From Halocafeteria seosinensis (taxonomy: Eukaryota; Sar; Bigyra; Bicosoecida): a DNA stretch of 64,000 nt. Position 1 is the stretch's first letter; every line of letters begins with the position of its first letter. A program made the position numbers and the translations under genes. The notes beneath the pieces are model-generated. The model had not been told where the DNA came from, searched no databases, and was given only the letters and a program-made list of their open reading frames with translations. The stretch spans positions 1 through 64,000 of the forward strand of contig LVLI01000208.1 in assembly GCA_001687465.1 (NCBI GenBank), read 5' to 3'. Shown here one piece after another: positions 49,701 to 60,820 of the stretch.

Positions 49701-51001
49701 TTTCGGTATTGGCTCGCAACCCAAAGTTCCGATTGTCACGCTCCCACTTCTACCTAGTCCGACGTTGTCAACTTGCCAACATCGCACATCGGCTGTATCC
49801 CAACACGTCAAATGGCGAAAACGATTTCGATGTGCTTGTTTCTCCGCCGCAAACATCGAAGACGTTTCGGTTACCCCTGGTTGAGACAGCGGAAGAATTG
49901 GAGTCCAACACACCGTACGAAGTATCGTTTGTAGACGTCAAGACGTCCTCGGGTGGGCTAAGCTGGCAGAAAGAGCTTATTGTAGGCTTCTTTGCTCGTC
50001 TTCAAAGAGACTTGAGTGTATGGTTGACGCCAGTGGATCACAATTACTGGGAAGAAGTGCCATCGTTTCCTTATTTTTCGGCGACTCGTGGCTTCATTTC
50101 GGAATCGAGACCGTGTCCTGCTTTCGAAGATTTGGACTTTAATGAAGATGATGTACTGTGGGGTCGGGCATTAGCATTTGGTTATATTTGCCCACCACGA
50201 CAGCAGGCACAGAGTCATTTGGCAAAAGGGAGAATCAATCCATCTCATTTGCAACGACGTTCCAAGCAACTGCAAGCGACTGAAGGGAGTGGCTATTCCT
50301 TGCAAGATCGACGGAGTCAAATTCTCGAAGGAGTAGGCCAAGGGTTTGCTCTTGTTCATGTAACATTAATATCTCAACAGTTCCTACATGAAAAGACTAG
50401 CGAGACTAAACAGCATCGTGCGGAGTATCACTCGAAGAGGTCTCAACAGGAAGGGCGAAACGACCAGCCAGATGCTGCTTTGCGCCGACGTCTCCTTGGT
50501 ACCGATGGATTACCTTTGGTCGATGAAAACGAAGAAGGCGAAATGATACATGTTTTGTCGCAAGCGGAGCGGCTTCTTCTAAGCAGTCGATGGGGAAATA
50601 TGGGTGCACCGTTTGATTCGTCCACAGAGGCGGAGATACTGGCTACAGCTGGCCAAGACAGTGGATCCGTCAAAGCGGAGAAGCCTTCTTCGCAAACCGA
50701 TAGTTCCAAGAGTACACAGGAATCTCAAAACTCTGTAACAGCGTTGGCAAAGTTGCCTATTCCCCGCATTGCTTTGACAGCTTCCACTAAGAAGTCTCTC
50801 CTTGACGAAAACAGACCCATGTTACTCGTTCAAATTTGGCTTCCGCAAAGGTTGCAGTCAAAGTCCTGGCAGCAGGTGAAATCCGAAGAACTGATTCGAC
50901 AGCTGCAGCAAAGCGTTGAGGAGGCTTGGAGGCGCACTGTGGTTCGTTCTATTGAATACATTCGCAGCCTTCACGCGAGAAAGCAAGACGGGGAACAATA
51001 A
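43709..51001 (+). CDS. SZT2: SZT2-like protein (KICSTOR complex subunit)
   Basis: Two exons: 43709..44302 and 44381..51001, about 2404 aa (a donor at 44315 also keeps phase 0). The start could also be the ATG at 43865. SZT2 is the large subunit of KICSTOR, which tethers GATOR1 to lysosomes and restrains TORC1 when nutrients are low. Support: a vWA-like strand (AVLWLHLDS) and later VSMCFACHGSIPSPTSIS near the start, as in SZT2 N-termini; a beta-rich middle part (MVNVRWQRAQIFSMVIVLD); and towards the end a block (NFLLVEYYGLSCP, then AQRLHSMVENSLFSVLARNP, then RLSRSHFYLV) matching my memory of the SZT2 C-terminal region. It is shorter than the human protein (about 3400 aa). No catalytic motifs are expected. 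The assignment is moderate; another large scaffold is the alternative. Confidence 0.5.
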
Positions 51002-51006
51002 TCTCT

Positions 51007-52335
51007 TCATTGGGACTTGCTTCCTTCCAGAGTGTGGTAGGGAAGTATGTACGTTTCTGCTAACCCTCCGCAGTCACTTCTTACTTGCACATTTTGACGA
51101 AGCATTTCAGGAAGGATAACATTAGCCTCGTCGCTGATTCTTAAAGAGTCTGTCAGGCGGGAAAAGAACTTCATGATCGTATATCGTGAAGCAAGCATAA
51201 TCAATAGTGTGCCGAACGTGCAGACCAGGCGATATGCCCAGCCGAATACGTCGAATCCTGGAGGTGGATGAACAATGAAATTGATGTTATCTCCCAAGTA
51301 TAGGGATAGAGGCAGGAATAAAGCAAAATGAAGTAATCCAAAGAACGCCCAGTTGGCAACAATGTTTCCGAAGCGTAGCGGAACTTCGAATCGGCCTCGA
51401 AACAGATAGTAAGGAGGTACCAACGTCAAAAGAGTGTGCTGAAAGAAAAACGAGAACACTTCTCCAGGGAGTAATAATCCTCTTGTATCTGAGGTGAATA
51501 AAGAAAAAGCAAAGTTAATTTAGATAGGAAGGAAGTCAAATGAAACCTTTAGACTCTTTTGCACCACCGTACCTGGCATCATCAGCGCTCCCAAGCTTCC
51601 ATACCACGTATCCACAATGTACGCAAAGATGATCGAAGACCAAATGCGTCTTCGAATACGCACTCGCGGAGTGTGCGCGTCCGTGCTAGTATCACCGTTA
51701 ATGCCCGTTGGACTTTTTATACGTGGTGCCGGGTCCACCGCAACTCCTGGGAATACGGAGTTGACGAGCAGTAGCGCGTTGGCAATGTGGCACGGCTGTA
51801 GCAAGTAGAGCATGCGTCCCGTGAGTGCTTTAAACGTCACTGTGGCCGTATAGGCCCCTAGGAAACTAATACACAGCAGAACGTCGATTATGTACCACAT
51901 GGAAGATCGACGTTCCCACGTCATTGGGCCTGTCTTTCGTTGCGCGCCTCGAAAAGACGCTTTCCGAAGCCGTATCGAGGGCGTATCCACATTATTCGAA
52001 CATGATGTGTGCTCCTGACAGTCTGTATGGGCTTTGGATTCCTCTCTGGAAGCCTCAGAACAGCAAATTAGCCGCCCTCGAGGGTCCAGAGGCAGTCTTG
52101 TCCGAGTTTTAAAGGACACATGTTCGGCCACCAGTACCAAGAAGATGATAAACAATGGGATGAGCGTAATGAGCTCGACGAAATTGTGTTCAGGAGATAA
52201 ATACCAGCAGAAATCGGTCGAGGAATTGTGACGGACCAATTCAGCTTCGGCTCCAACTCGATCTCGAACATGCTCAGGGGGAAGTTGATACACAATGGAC
52301 CCACCCCATTGAATGAACGACCGTACGTACTCCAT
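51007..52335 (-). CDS. TMEM164: TMEM164-family membrane acyltransferase-like protein
   Basis: Two exons on the minus strand: 51573..52335 and 51007..51488; 84-bp intron (GTACGG to CACCTCAG) in phase 1; 414 aa. Several membrane segments are visible: LITLIPLFIIFLVLVAEHV (about 54-72), DVLLCISFLGAYTATVTF, LLQPCHIANALLLVNSV, then after the intron FFFQHTLLTLVPPYYLF, FFGLLHFALFLPLSLYL and a last one near VCTFGTLLIMLAS. The QPCH motif (Cys172, His173) matches the NPCH motif of TMEM164, which acts in acyl transfer to ether phospholipids in the endoplasmic reticulum or Golgi. Splicing restores the family block DTRGLLLPGEVFSFFFQH. A 60-residue hydrophilic loop (about 80-140) is an insertion relative to animals. 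It converges on the SZT2-like gene. Confidence 0.85.
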
Positions 52336-52552
52336 TATGCCTTGCTAACATACACATGACATGAAAACCAATCAATACATTTCTATCTTTGGTGACTTAT
52401 CAACCGACATTTGTCTACTATCAATCCGGAACAATCGAGTCATACTTCTACCCTTACGATGAAGAAAAACAGTGCAACGAAGAAAAAGTTTGACGATTCA
52501 ATTCTCTCTCGCTCCCACAATGCTTCGGCATTTGAGTCCCACTAAGCCAAAG
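52336..52552. other. Upstream of TMEM164 / 3' side of Zn2Cys6 gene
   Basis: Short spacer, AT-rich. It must include the TMEM164 promoter and the terminator region of the first Zn2Cys6 gene, both on the minus strand. No motif called. Confidence 0.35.
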
Positions 52553-54794
52553 TTATTCCGATCGGTGGTTCGCATTGAGCATCTTCCTCATCATCCGGCC
52601 ACCTTGTGGTAGCATGCTTTCCTCCAAAGTGGCAGAAGAATCCATCTCTGGATTGGCAAACGTCTGGGTTATCGACAGCAACGGGCCGTCAGCATGTCGG
52701 ACGCAATGCAGGATTTCTCGCGCTTGGAATACTGTGTATGGTTGAGCGCCGCTACACCGCTCCTGGTGTTCCACATTCCGTAAATACTTGCCTTTAAATG
52801 TAAGCAGGGAGCACTTAAGAAGCTGCGCTTGGGTCATTGCCATGGCTCGAGGAAGCAGAATCTCAGGATGCATCCAGTGGTTGACCGCAGTATCGTCTTC
52901 AATGTGTCCACGCACAAGTTTAACACCGCCGTGTCCCTGGGAGCCTACTTTCATACCGCAAGCGGCAGCGATCCCTTTTGGTTCCACATTCAGGAGTTCC
53001 AACATAGCATCGTTTATCCAAATACGATTAGCAACACCTTCGTCTACGTCATTTTCGATATGCGTAAGAGGATGAGGAAATTGATAGTTAATGATACCCA
53101 TTAGCTCGTCATACATGGGGATCCGCTCAGAATGTGGAGTGTTGAACATGGATCGTAACAACTTTTCAAGCGCTAGCCCTGCCACTCCAATGCTAATCTG
53201 CTCTTCAGCGATGCTATTATACCAATTAGCCAAAGCCTCTACGAGCTCCGGACTCTTCAGTTTCGCAACTGTTTCAGTTTCCATCTCCTTGCAATACCGT
53301 TTCGCTAGCTTGGATAGCAGCCTAGACGCCGACGTCGGAAAATTATCAAGAGCCAATGTGACTGAGTCCAGGGGAACTGTCGGGATCTCCATGTAGCAAT
53401 CCAGAGCAACCCGTTTAGCCAGGCGAAGTAGATGATTCATCCCTGTATTCTCTCTTCTCTTAAAGGGGAGTTTCCACAGAGAATGTGACGAAGAGTTGTG
53501 GAGCGAGTACTGAGAGAGTCCCAACTCTGTCTCTTGCGGATCGCCACCTCCAACCGAAGAAGCTTCATGCAACGTAACAGTGCTCGTTTCGTGCTCTGAT
53601 TTTGTTCCCCGGTAGCTTCCCGCAGAATACGCTGCCGCCGCAGAACTCTGTCCACCCAACATCAACATGCCGTCCAATGCAGACAGATCGTCTCCAGTGT
53701 TTCTTGGAGAGTTTTTGTGCTCTTCCTGGCAAGATTCTGTCTTTGTGCCGCTTCCCCAGTTGCTACATAGGGATGCAACAGCCATCTTTTCAATGTCACC
53801 CAAACCGAACCCGCCAGCTATGAGGCTAGCCAGAGCTTCCATACACAGACGTTCCTTCGATACCTCATTCGACGATGTTGGTCTAAACGACTCGCTGGAA
53901 TAGCGACACAACTCACCTGGTCGACAAAGTTGAAATCTGGCAAACGAGGCGCCGACTGGGATTATGGAAGACCAGCGGGAGCCAAATGAACTCGTCGACT
54001 CAATAATGTCGGTTCCTCGCCAAGCACCGTCCACCTGTATGTTATCTGTTCTCTGTTGCACATTCTTATCCCACTCTTCAGCTGCTAGACACCCTAGCAA
54101 GGACATCCCGCTTGTGCACAGCTGAAAGTTACCTTTAATGCACTTCGAGCCGGGAGCGATACACCTGAACGAAGCAAAGTTAGCAGTGAATACTTTTTCA
54201 TGGTTTACCATCGAGCACAGACGCGAAGAGCAGACGCTATCCCCGTGGACAGCAGATACACCACCACTACAGTTCAAAAATTTAAAGTCACAGTGGTAGG
54301 TCTTTGGGTGACCTTGGTCATCGACAGAATTCCTTCGTTCGGCTCGCGGGGCTACCTTGCTTCGAGAGGCGTTTTCTGGGAGACTTTCGGTCTGTTGTGG
54401 TCTTCGGCGTTTGCGACATATACCCTGCTCATACGGGATTCCCGCCAGGCAAGCATCTGCTTTGTCTACCCTACGACAGCGATCACAGGGACGCCCACCT
54501 GGATCCCGCAAAGCGCAACACACTGAGTGGCGTAGAGCCCCAAATAAGTTGTTCCTTTTTACCCTTACCTTCACATTTCCTCTTGCCGCGCGCACATATG
54601 ACACATGCTGATCTGGCCTGAGTTCCCCGCCGTTTCTTACTGGTTAACTGAGACTCCGTACAAGCCGCATTCTCCGCTGCAGAAGAGCACAGCTTCCATT
54701 CGAGATCATTTATTCCTTCATCCGAAGCCGCCGCAGACGGAGACGGCGGAACCAAGTGCTTTTGCGGTGGTACTTGTGGGAATGGATCTTGCAT
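52553..54794 (-). CDS. Zn2Cys6 transcription factor with PAS-like C-terminus, paralogue 1
   Basis: Two exons on the minus strand: 54569..54794 and 52553..54498; the 70-bp intron (GTAAGGG to GATCCAG, phase 1) falls inside the zinc cluster; about 723 aa from the ATG at 54794. Cysteines 64, 67, 74, 80, 83 and 92 give C-x2-C-x6-C-x5-C-x2-C-x8-C, the binuclear Gal4-type zinc cluster, followed by a basic run (CRKRRR). The middle is low-complexity and serine-rich. The last 250 residues form a conserved domain: LALEKLLRSMFNTP, IPMYDELMGIINYQFP, RIWINDAMLELLN, HPEILLPRAMAMTQAQ, ILHCVRHADGP; the IWINDAMLELL part resembles a PAS core, so ligand or partner sensing is possible. Predicted nuclear DNA-binding regulator; target unknown. 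Same strand and tandem with paralogue 2. Confidence 0.8.
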
Positions 54795-55787
54795 TGCTCT
54801 TCGACTTTCTATCCTGTCGAAATATCCCGGTTTAAAGGGGGTTTCCAGACAATGTGGTTGCAGACAATGTGCGTGCGACCTGCTGTCGCACGGCTCAACT
54901 TCCACTGGAGGCAACGAGGATGAATACCAGCTAAAGCGAAACGCTGTCACTTTCGACGCTTCGCCGATGTTTACAGCGAAATCGTTTAGGAGAGTCTGTA
55001 TAGCCAGAAACAACGGCAAACGTGTATAGACGAAGGGTGTTGAAGGGAATGACCCCGGGGGGCCATAAGGGGGATCAAAAACACCAAAAAAGGTGAACAA
55101 AGAACAGCTTTGCTGCTCTCCTACAGAGCGCCGGAGTCCATTTTCCAAGGCATCAACATACCAATCAAGCATGAATGTGTGTTGAACGAACTCGTTGGCA
55201 ACGCCATTCACTGGAAATTCGGTGGTTTCAAGTACAGGCAAAAAAACCATTCTCACTAAACTTACTCTTTCGATATCTCCTTTTGTACCTCACCACTACT
55301 TCCACAAAGTTGCCCAGACTTTTGGTTATCAACGCTTCAGGAATGGCCGCTAAAGAAAGCCTCAATAAACTTACAAACGAAGGTGTACTATGACGCGTTT
55401 ACCCCATAGCGGAGATGTTGGGCGGCTTGGGCGGGGAACGAGGACGGGGTCATCCCCACCCCGAGGGGACGTAGTGCGGCGTTCCAGTTGGCTCCGGAGT
55501 CTCAGACGGAGGGTTCCGGCGTGACTCAAACGAGTCAACTAGATCGTGGGAATTGTAAATTATACAAGACACTCTTTGTCTGACGGAAAAGGGGGTACAC
55601 TATGTACTTGTGGGTGTTCCACTGCCTTGTGCGTGGGTATGTGTTTGATTGACACGACTGGACTTGTCGCACTGATACCAGAGGTGGTTCCGTTCGTCGA
55701 TTCAACTAACTGTACAAAGTGTATATTACTGTATAAAATGTATGCAAATTTTCGTACGTGTGCGCGCATTGACGCACATATCCTAAT
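54795..55787. other. Intergenic between Zn2Cys6 genes
   Basis: Presumed promoter of paralogue 1 and 3' region of paralogue 2. The open frame continues upstream of 54794 to 55256 but without recognisable protein features. GC-rich patch at 55400-55530. No small gene supported. Confidence 0.35.
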
Positions 55788-57962
55788 CTAGAGACAACCA
55801 TGATTTGGTTTCAAGAATTTCCGCATCATCTGTTTCCCAGGCGCAATGAGGTCGTCACATATGGAGACTTCAGTATGTATCTCAGGGTTGATGAAGCACT
55901 GTGTCACTGAGTAGAGTGGACAGTCAGTATGGCGAACACAGTGTAGAACTTCTTTCGCCTGGAAACCTGAGTACGATATGGGTTCCTTCCGATTTTCGGT
56001 CGTTCTTGGACCTTCGGCCTTCCTCAGGTACTTTCCAGTGAACGAGAAGATGGAGCAGTTCAAAAGTTGCGCTTGTGTCGTAGCCATAGCTCGCGGAAGT
56101 AAAATTTCCGGATGTATCCAGTGGATGTCTGCAGCCATGCTTCCAGAACTACGCTTCCGGCGGACTAGGCATACGCCTCCATTGCCCCTTCCGACCAACT
56201 CCTGCAGGGGCACATAAGGGCCATATATTCGGCTTACTGTTCAAACAAGAAGTGAAATACTTACCATGTTGCACGACCTAGAAATCTCCTCACCGTCCGT
56301 ATTCAGAAGCTCAAGATATGCGTTGTTGATCCATATCCTGTTTGGACCTCCAGCGTTCACATCGTACTCAACATGGGCTATTGGCCTACTAAAATTATTG
56401 CAAATGATTCCTAGCAATTCGTCGTACAAGGGTATCCGTTCCCTATAAGGAACATTGAACAAGGTGCTCAGAAATCGTTCCAAGGCGAGCCCGGCAACAC
56501 CGGTTCCTAGTGTTTCATCGAAAAAACTGCCATACCAATTCAACAGCATTTCTGTAAAGCCAGGATCCGCTAGTGATCTAGCTATTTGCTCAGCCGAGCT
56601 ATCGTAGTAGCAAGACGCAATGTCGACCAACTCTTTTTGAACTTCCTTTGGGAAGTCATCCCAAGCCCTGGAGACCGAATCGAGAGGGACGCTGGGGATC
56701 TCCATGTAATTTTCCAAAGGAACATTCCGCACCAAGTTCAGCAGCTCGTGCTTCAGCTTGCTACCACCCTTTGGAGAGATGATTATCTCATCAGCGTTCT
56801 CCTGCTGTGAGTAGTAAGGTGGCAGCTCTGAAAAAGACCTCCGCTGGTCAAACTCGTATTCTGCTTCCTCCGAGCAGCATGACGAAGACTGATGGCAGTG
56901 GGTTGACATGGTGTTACTGCTGCTAGCGTATTGCGCAAGAGCTGTAGAACAAGGATATGAGCTTTCTCTCCATTTACCATTTAGCATCAGCATACCCTCA
57001 AGGACACTCGCTTCTTCACCAATCTGGTTCGGGTCTGTGATTGGCGGAACAGTGTCGGTGTACTCCTCCGCGGCCGCGGGCGTTGCAGAATTCTTTGCTA
57101 TTCCTGATACACAAGCATTTGCCATGTTCTCTATGTCTTGCAATGTAAACCCATCGGCGATGAGAGATGCTAAAGCTTCTGTTGCCAGCCTCTCCCTCGA
57201 TATGCTGTTCGTAGAGCTCTGAGCCGCGTGTCCTACATCTCGGCCCAGTTCACCGACCCTACGCAATTGGAAGGTCTTTTCAGACAAAGTATTGCTGGCA
57301 AAGGGGGACCACTGTTTAGCTGGCTTGCTTCTACCATTTTGGCATGCTCCGTCTTGCGTTTTCGGTGAGCAAGACTGGCAATTTACCAGCTCATTCTCCG
57401 CAAAATATCCCAACATGTGCAAAGAAGTTTGATTTAAATGAAACTCCATGCCTTTGGCAAGATCACTCCTGACCCTCTTAATGCTTTCAAATTTGCCTCT
57501 AGAAGATGATTCTCGCTTCAAAGGCGCGCACAGACGAGCAGAAGAAGGAGAGTCCTGGAACGCAGAAGTCACAATCCCTTCGGCAGTCAATAGCTTAAAG
57601 TTCACTCGGGTGGGGTAGTTCTCCATCTCGGCTTCGTTGCGGGCCGATTTCAACAGCTCCGATGAACTGCCAAGCGCTTGAGCATCTCTTGAATCTTTTC
57701 GTTTCTTTGTGGTCCCTCTGCGTCTCTTTCGACAGATCCCACTTTCGTATGGTAGACCGGCGAGACAAGCTTCTGCTTTATCAATTCTGATACAGCGATC
57801 GCAAGGACGTCCACCTTCACATCGTCTCTTTCCTCGAGCACAGATTACGCAAGCTGAGCGAGCCTGCGGACCTCGTTTTGTATTATCAAATTCATCATCC
57901 GAGGTCATTCGTTGGCCAGTGCCTTTGCTGCCACTTACAGTCCGGTGATTGGATTCGGTCAT
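55788..57962 (-). CDS. Zn2Cys6 transcription factor with PAS-like C-terminus, paralogue 2
   Basis: Two exons on the minus strand: 56265..57962 and 55788..56201; the 63-bp intron (GTAAGTA to CCCTGCAG, phase 0) interrupts the C-terminal domain; about 703 aa. Cysteines 38, 41, 48, 54, 57 and 66 form the zinc cluster (CVICARGKRRC, GRPCDRC), then CRKRRR. The C-terminal block matches paralogue 1: LALERFLSTLFNVPYRERIP, YDELLGIICNNFS, RIWINNAYLELLN, HPEILLPRAMATTQAQ, VLHCVRH. Unlike paralogue 1, the zinc cluster is not split by an intron, and the C-terminal intron is absent from paralogue 1. A nuclear regulator, perhaps forming dimers with its neighbour; this is inference. Confidence 0.8.
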
Positions 57963-58821
57963 CACACCTGTCCTGAAAACCCTTCTCTCCTGTGCTTCAC
58001 TATACCCATTAAATAACTATCAGCTAATGCTGTGGCAACTAATTATTATCCTGGCACCAACTCGACAATGCCAGCTGGACAACAGTTTCTTTCCTTCCTT
58101 CCACGCTGGGTTGAAGTTGCGAACAAGGAGTAACTCCGGAGGAAAAGGAAGCTCAAGTCCGGCGCTTTGCTCCGCTGCCGCAGGAGGACAATGTAACAGG
58201 GGAGATAGAAGGGGGACAAAAAAGGTGCGCGGTCTGGGGAAGTCCAAGCCGAACGTCCTTTCTATAGAATGAGAAAAGTACGTCGACAACTATTGAATGC
58301 GCATGCCTACAGCCCACTCTTGAAAATTCACTCTCTTGGTGTTATCAATGGTTTCAAGACAATAGGAGAGTTGGTATTGCGAATTGCGGTGAAGAATGGA
58401 TCAGCGTTGTTCTGCTGGAGGTTTGGGTCAGAAGGCGAGCTCTGTCGCTCAAATGACAGATTCCTCAGGAAAGACGACTAGGGAAGTAAAGCAGCACGCC
58501 GTTTGTGACAACACAAAATATCTTATCATCCGTCCTCCATGCACATGCAAGAGATACGAACGTTCCGACGCCTTCCACGCTGTCCGTGCCGACGCTGGTC
58601 ATGGGACCGTGGCAGCCGCACCATCGGTGTGACATTCCGGCCCAAGTCCGGCAGAGAGGACGCAGAACGGAGAAAAACGGATTCTTGGGGGCTTCAACTG
58701 CCGTCTGCGGAAAGTTGTCCAACTTGGGCTTGCCACTCCGCACTTCCCTGCCAAAACCTACCAACTGCGTTTATCGAGCTCGAGTGTATTTTTTGACCAA
58801 GCCCCAAAACCCAAAACTGTG
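57963..58821. other. Intergenic, upstream of Zn2Cys6 paralogue 2
   Basis: Promoter side of paralogue 2 and 3' side of the golgin gene. Overlapping open frames on both strands (58465-58825) show no family or splice support and are treated as chance. Confidence 0.35.
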
Positions 58822-60646
58822 TTAGCCGTCCCCAGCGCCGCTAGCGCCCAGGGAGGAAGGGAAATTCGTCTTCGTACTGGAAGCTAACTCGTCATCGTGA
58901 CTCAGCTCGTGGCTATGGAATGCTAGAATGAAGAAGCACATAGCATGTAAGCAGACCAGATAAAAGAAAAACACTAGGCGAACCATGGGGTTTACTGCCA
59001 ATATATACGCCGACTCGCCGAACCATCTATCGAGTATGTCGGCAAATCGTGCAACTCCTTGATAGCGAGAAATCGATCTGATATTCGACAGTGGCACCCG
59101 AGCTGTGAGATGGTTTCGCTTCCGTTGCTGTTCATATGACGTGGGGTTCTGCGTGTTACGAAATCGCAGGGATCCACCACTGGCACTTTCGACGTCTTCT
59201 GCATCAAATCTGTGGTTCGGTGAGCCTGCTTGTTCTACGTTCTCCCTCGCCTTGATTTCACGCTGGAGCTGGACATGGAGCACCGAGAGTTGGGAAGAAA
59301 GGCTATCTATTTTCTCCTGTTTCGCCGATAATTGCTTGGTTAATTGGTTGATTTGTGTTTGGTATCGCTCCAGCGACTGGTTCTCGTTCTTTTCCTCTTT
59401 TGCTTGTCTTGCTAGCTCATCTCGTTCTCTGGTGAGTCTTTGAACTTGCTCGGAGAGTTCGCGAATCTCGGAGGATAGCTTTCCATTCTCATTTCGTAAA
59501 GACTCTATACGCTGATACGCTTGGTTTAGCTCCTCATTCAACGAGGATATTCGTTTATGAGATGATTTTAGGCTTTCTTCTAGCGCATCTGCAGTGCTAC
59601 TTCTGTCAGTTTCCTGGGTGTCTTCATTCAACTCGGTTGTACGCGACTCTAGCTCTTCCTGCAGAACTCGGCAAACACGATGAGATCATATTGTGAAACA
59701 GAAAGATAACGACGCAACGTACTACTCGCTTCTGGGCTGCTATGAGAGAAGTGGTCAAACTGTCATTCTCCTCGGACAGATCCTTAACCTTCTGTTCATT
59801 CTGCTTCTTCAAATGCCGGAGATCGGACAAGGTTGAGGATAGCGTTTGTTCCTTGTGCTCAAGCTGATCTCTTGTTTGTCGGAGAGCCTGATCGTATTCT
59901 TTCCTCGTTCTCTCGAATTGTAGCTGTAACTCTTCATACTGAGACTGTAATTCTTCGTATTGTAATGCCAAATTTTGATACTGGTTGGACACGCTTGTTC
60001 CATCGGAGCTGCTATCCATTCTGCAAGAGGTCAATGGGAACGTGCAACCACATTCGCGTATTGGTTACCGATCAATTGCATCCCTACCGTCGCTTTCGTT
60101 CATTTTGCAGGTCTGTGTAAGCATCCTGTACTTGAGCAGTCAAGCTCTCTTCCCGTTGTCTGAAAAAATTATACGAGTCTCTTCAACACTTAAGGAAATG
60201 TACTTTCGTGATGAACCCACCTGTGCGTACCTTGCATCTTCCAACTGCCGTTTTAGCCCATCCTTGTCCGAATGGAGCTTCTCAATCTCCTGATTGAGCT
60301 CCTTAATCTCGCGCCGTAATGCATTCACCTGTATCAACGACCAAAGAAAGAGGCAATTCATTGTCCTCGTCTATCTAACCCAAACGTCCATTCGACGTAC
60401 GTAAGATGGGGACGAAGCATCGTCACCATAATGGGTCTCCCCTGCCGCCGCCGATGATGAGAATGCATGATGTTGTGGCTCGGTTTCTCTCCTCCCTGCT
60501 CCTTCTGAGGCTGGTGTAGCTCGACCATGGGAAGCCACAGAAGCGTTGACGTTTTCAATGTCTTGTCTTCCACGATTAAATCGTACTTCCGCCGATTCAT
60601 CCACAGACTCCAATAAATCTACAGTTCGTCTCCACAGGGACGACAT
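58822..60646 (-). CDS. Golgin-84-like tail-anchored Golgi coiled-coil protein
   Basis: Five exons on the minus strand: 60401..60646, 60231..60328, 60088..60159, 59723..60020, 58822..59658; introns 64-72 bp; about 516 aa; every junction keeps phase. The N-terminus (LWRRTVDLLESVDESA) resembles the start of golgin-84/GOLGA5 and plant golgin candidates. Residues about 85-390 are heptad-rich coiled coil (LRREIKELNQEIEKL, ALQYEELQSQYEELQLQ, IRELSEQVQRL). A single transmembrane segment near the C-terminus (MVRLVFFFYLVCLHAMCFFI) is followed by about 35 luminal residues with the HSHE motif. The layout, coiled coil plus C-terminal anchor, is that of golgin-84 or CASP, tethers for COPI vesicles. CASP is the alternative; the N-terminus favours golgin-84. 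Confidence 0.75.
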
Positions 60647-60820
60647 ATTGCTTACTTTGCATGCACGTATACTGTCAATACTACTGTAATAAGTTCCTGT
60701 AAATGGGTTAGTTTAGTTAGACCCGATTCCAAGGGCTTGTTACCCGCCACACCCCAGTTACAAAGACCCCTAGTTTGAAGGCTTTTTTCGGTACCTTTTC
60801 CCTGCACAAACTGGGTCAAT
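60647..60820. promoter_or_regulatory. Probable bidirectional promoter, golgin / acyltransferase
   Basis: Only 174 bp separate the divergent start codons of the golgin-84-like gene and the acyltransferase gene, so both promoters must lie here or overlap. Contains a CTGTAATAAGTTCC stretch and a TTTTTTCGG near 60783. No canonical TATA box at a convincing place. Confidence 0.5.

Noticed and set aside
54795-55256. N-terminal extension of Zn2Cys6 paralogue 1 up to 55256
   Set aside because: Open frame only; the extra residues look untranslated, and paralogue 2 starts shortly before its zinc cluster.
58465-58825. Overlapping open frames on both strands upstream of the golgin stop
   Set aside because: Neither has domain or splice support; no way to prefer a strand.
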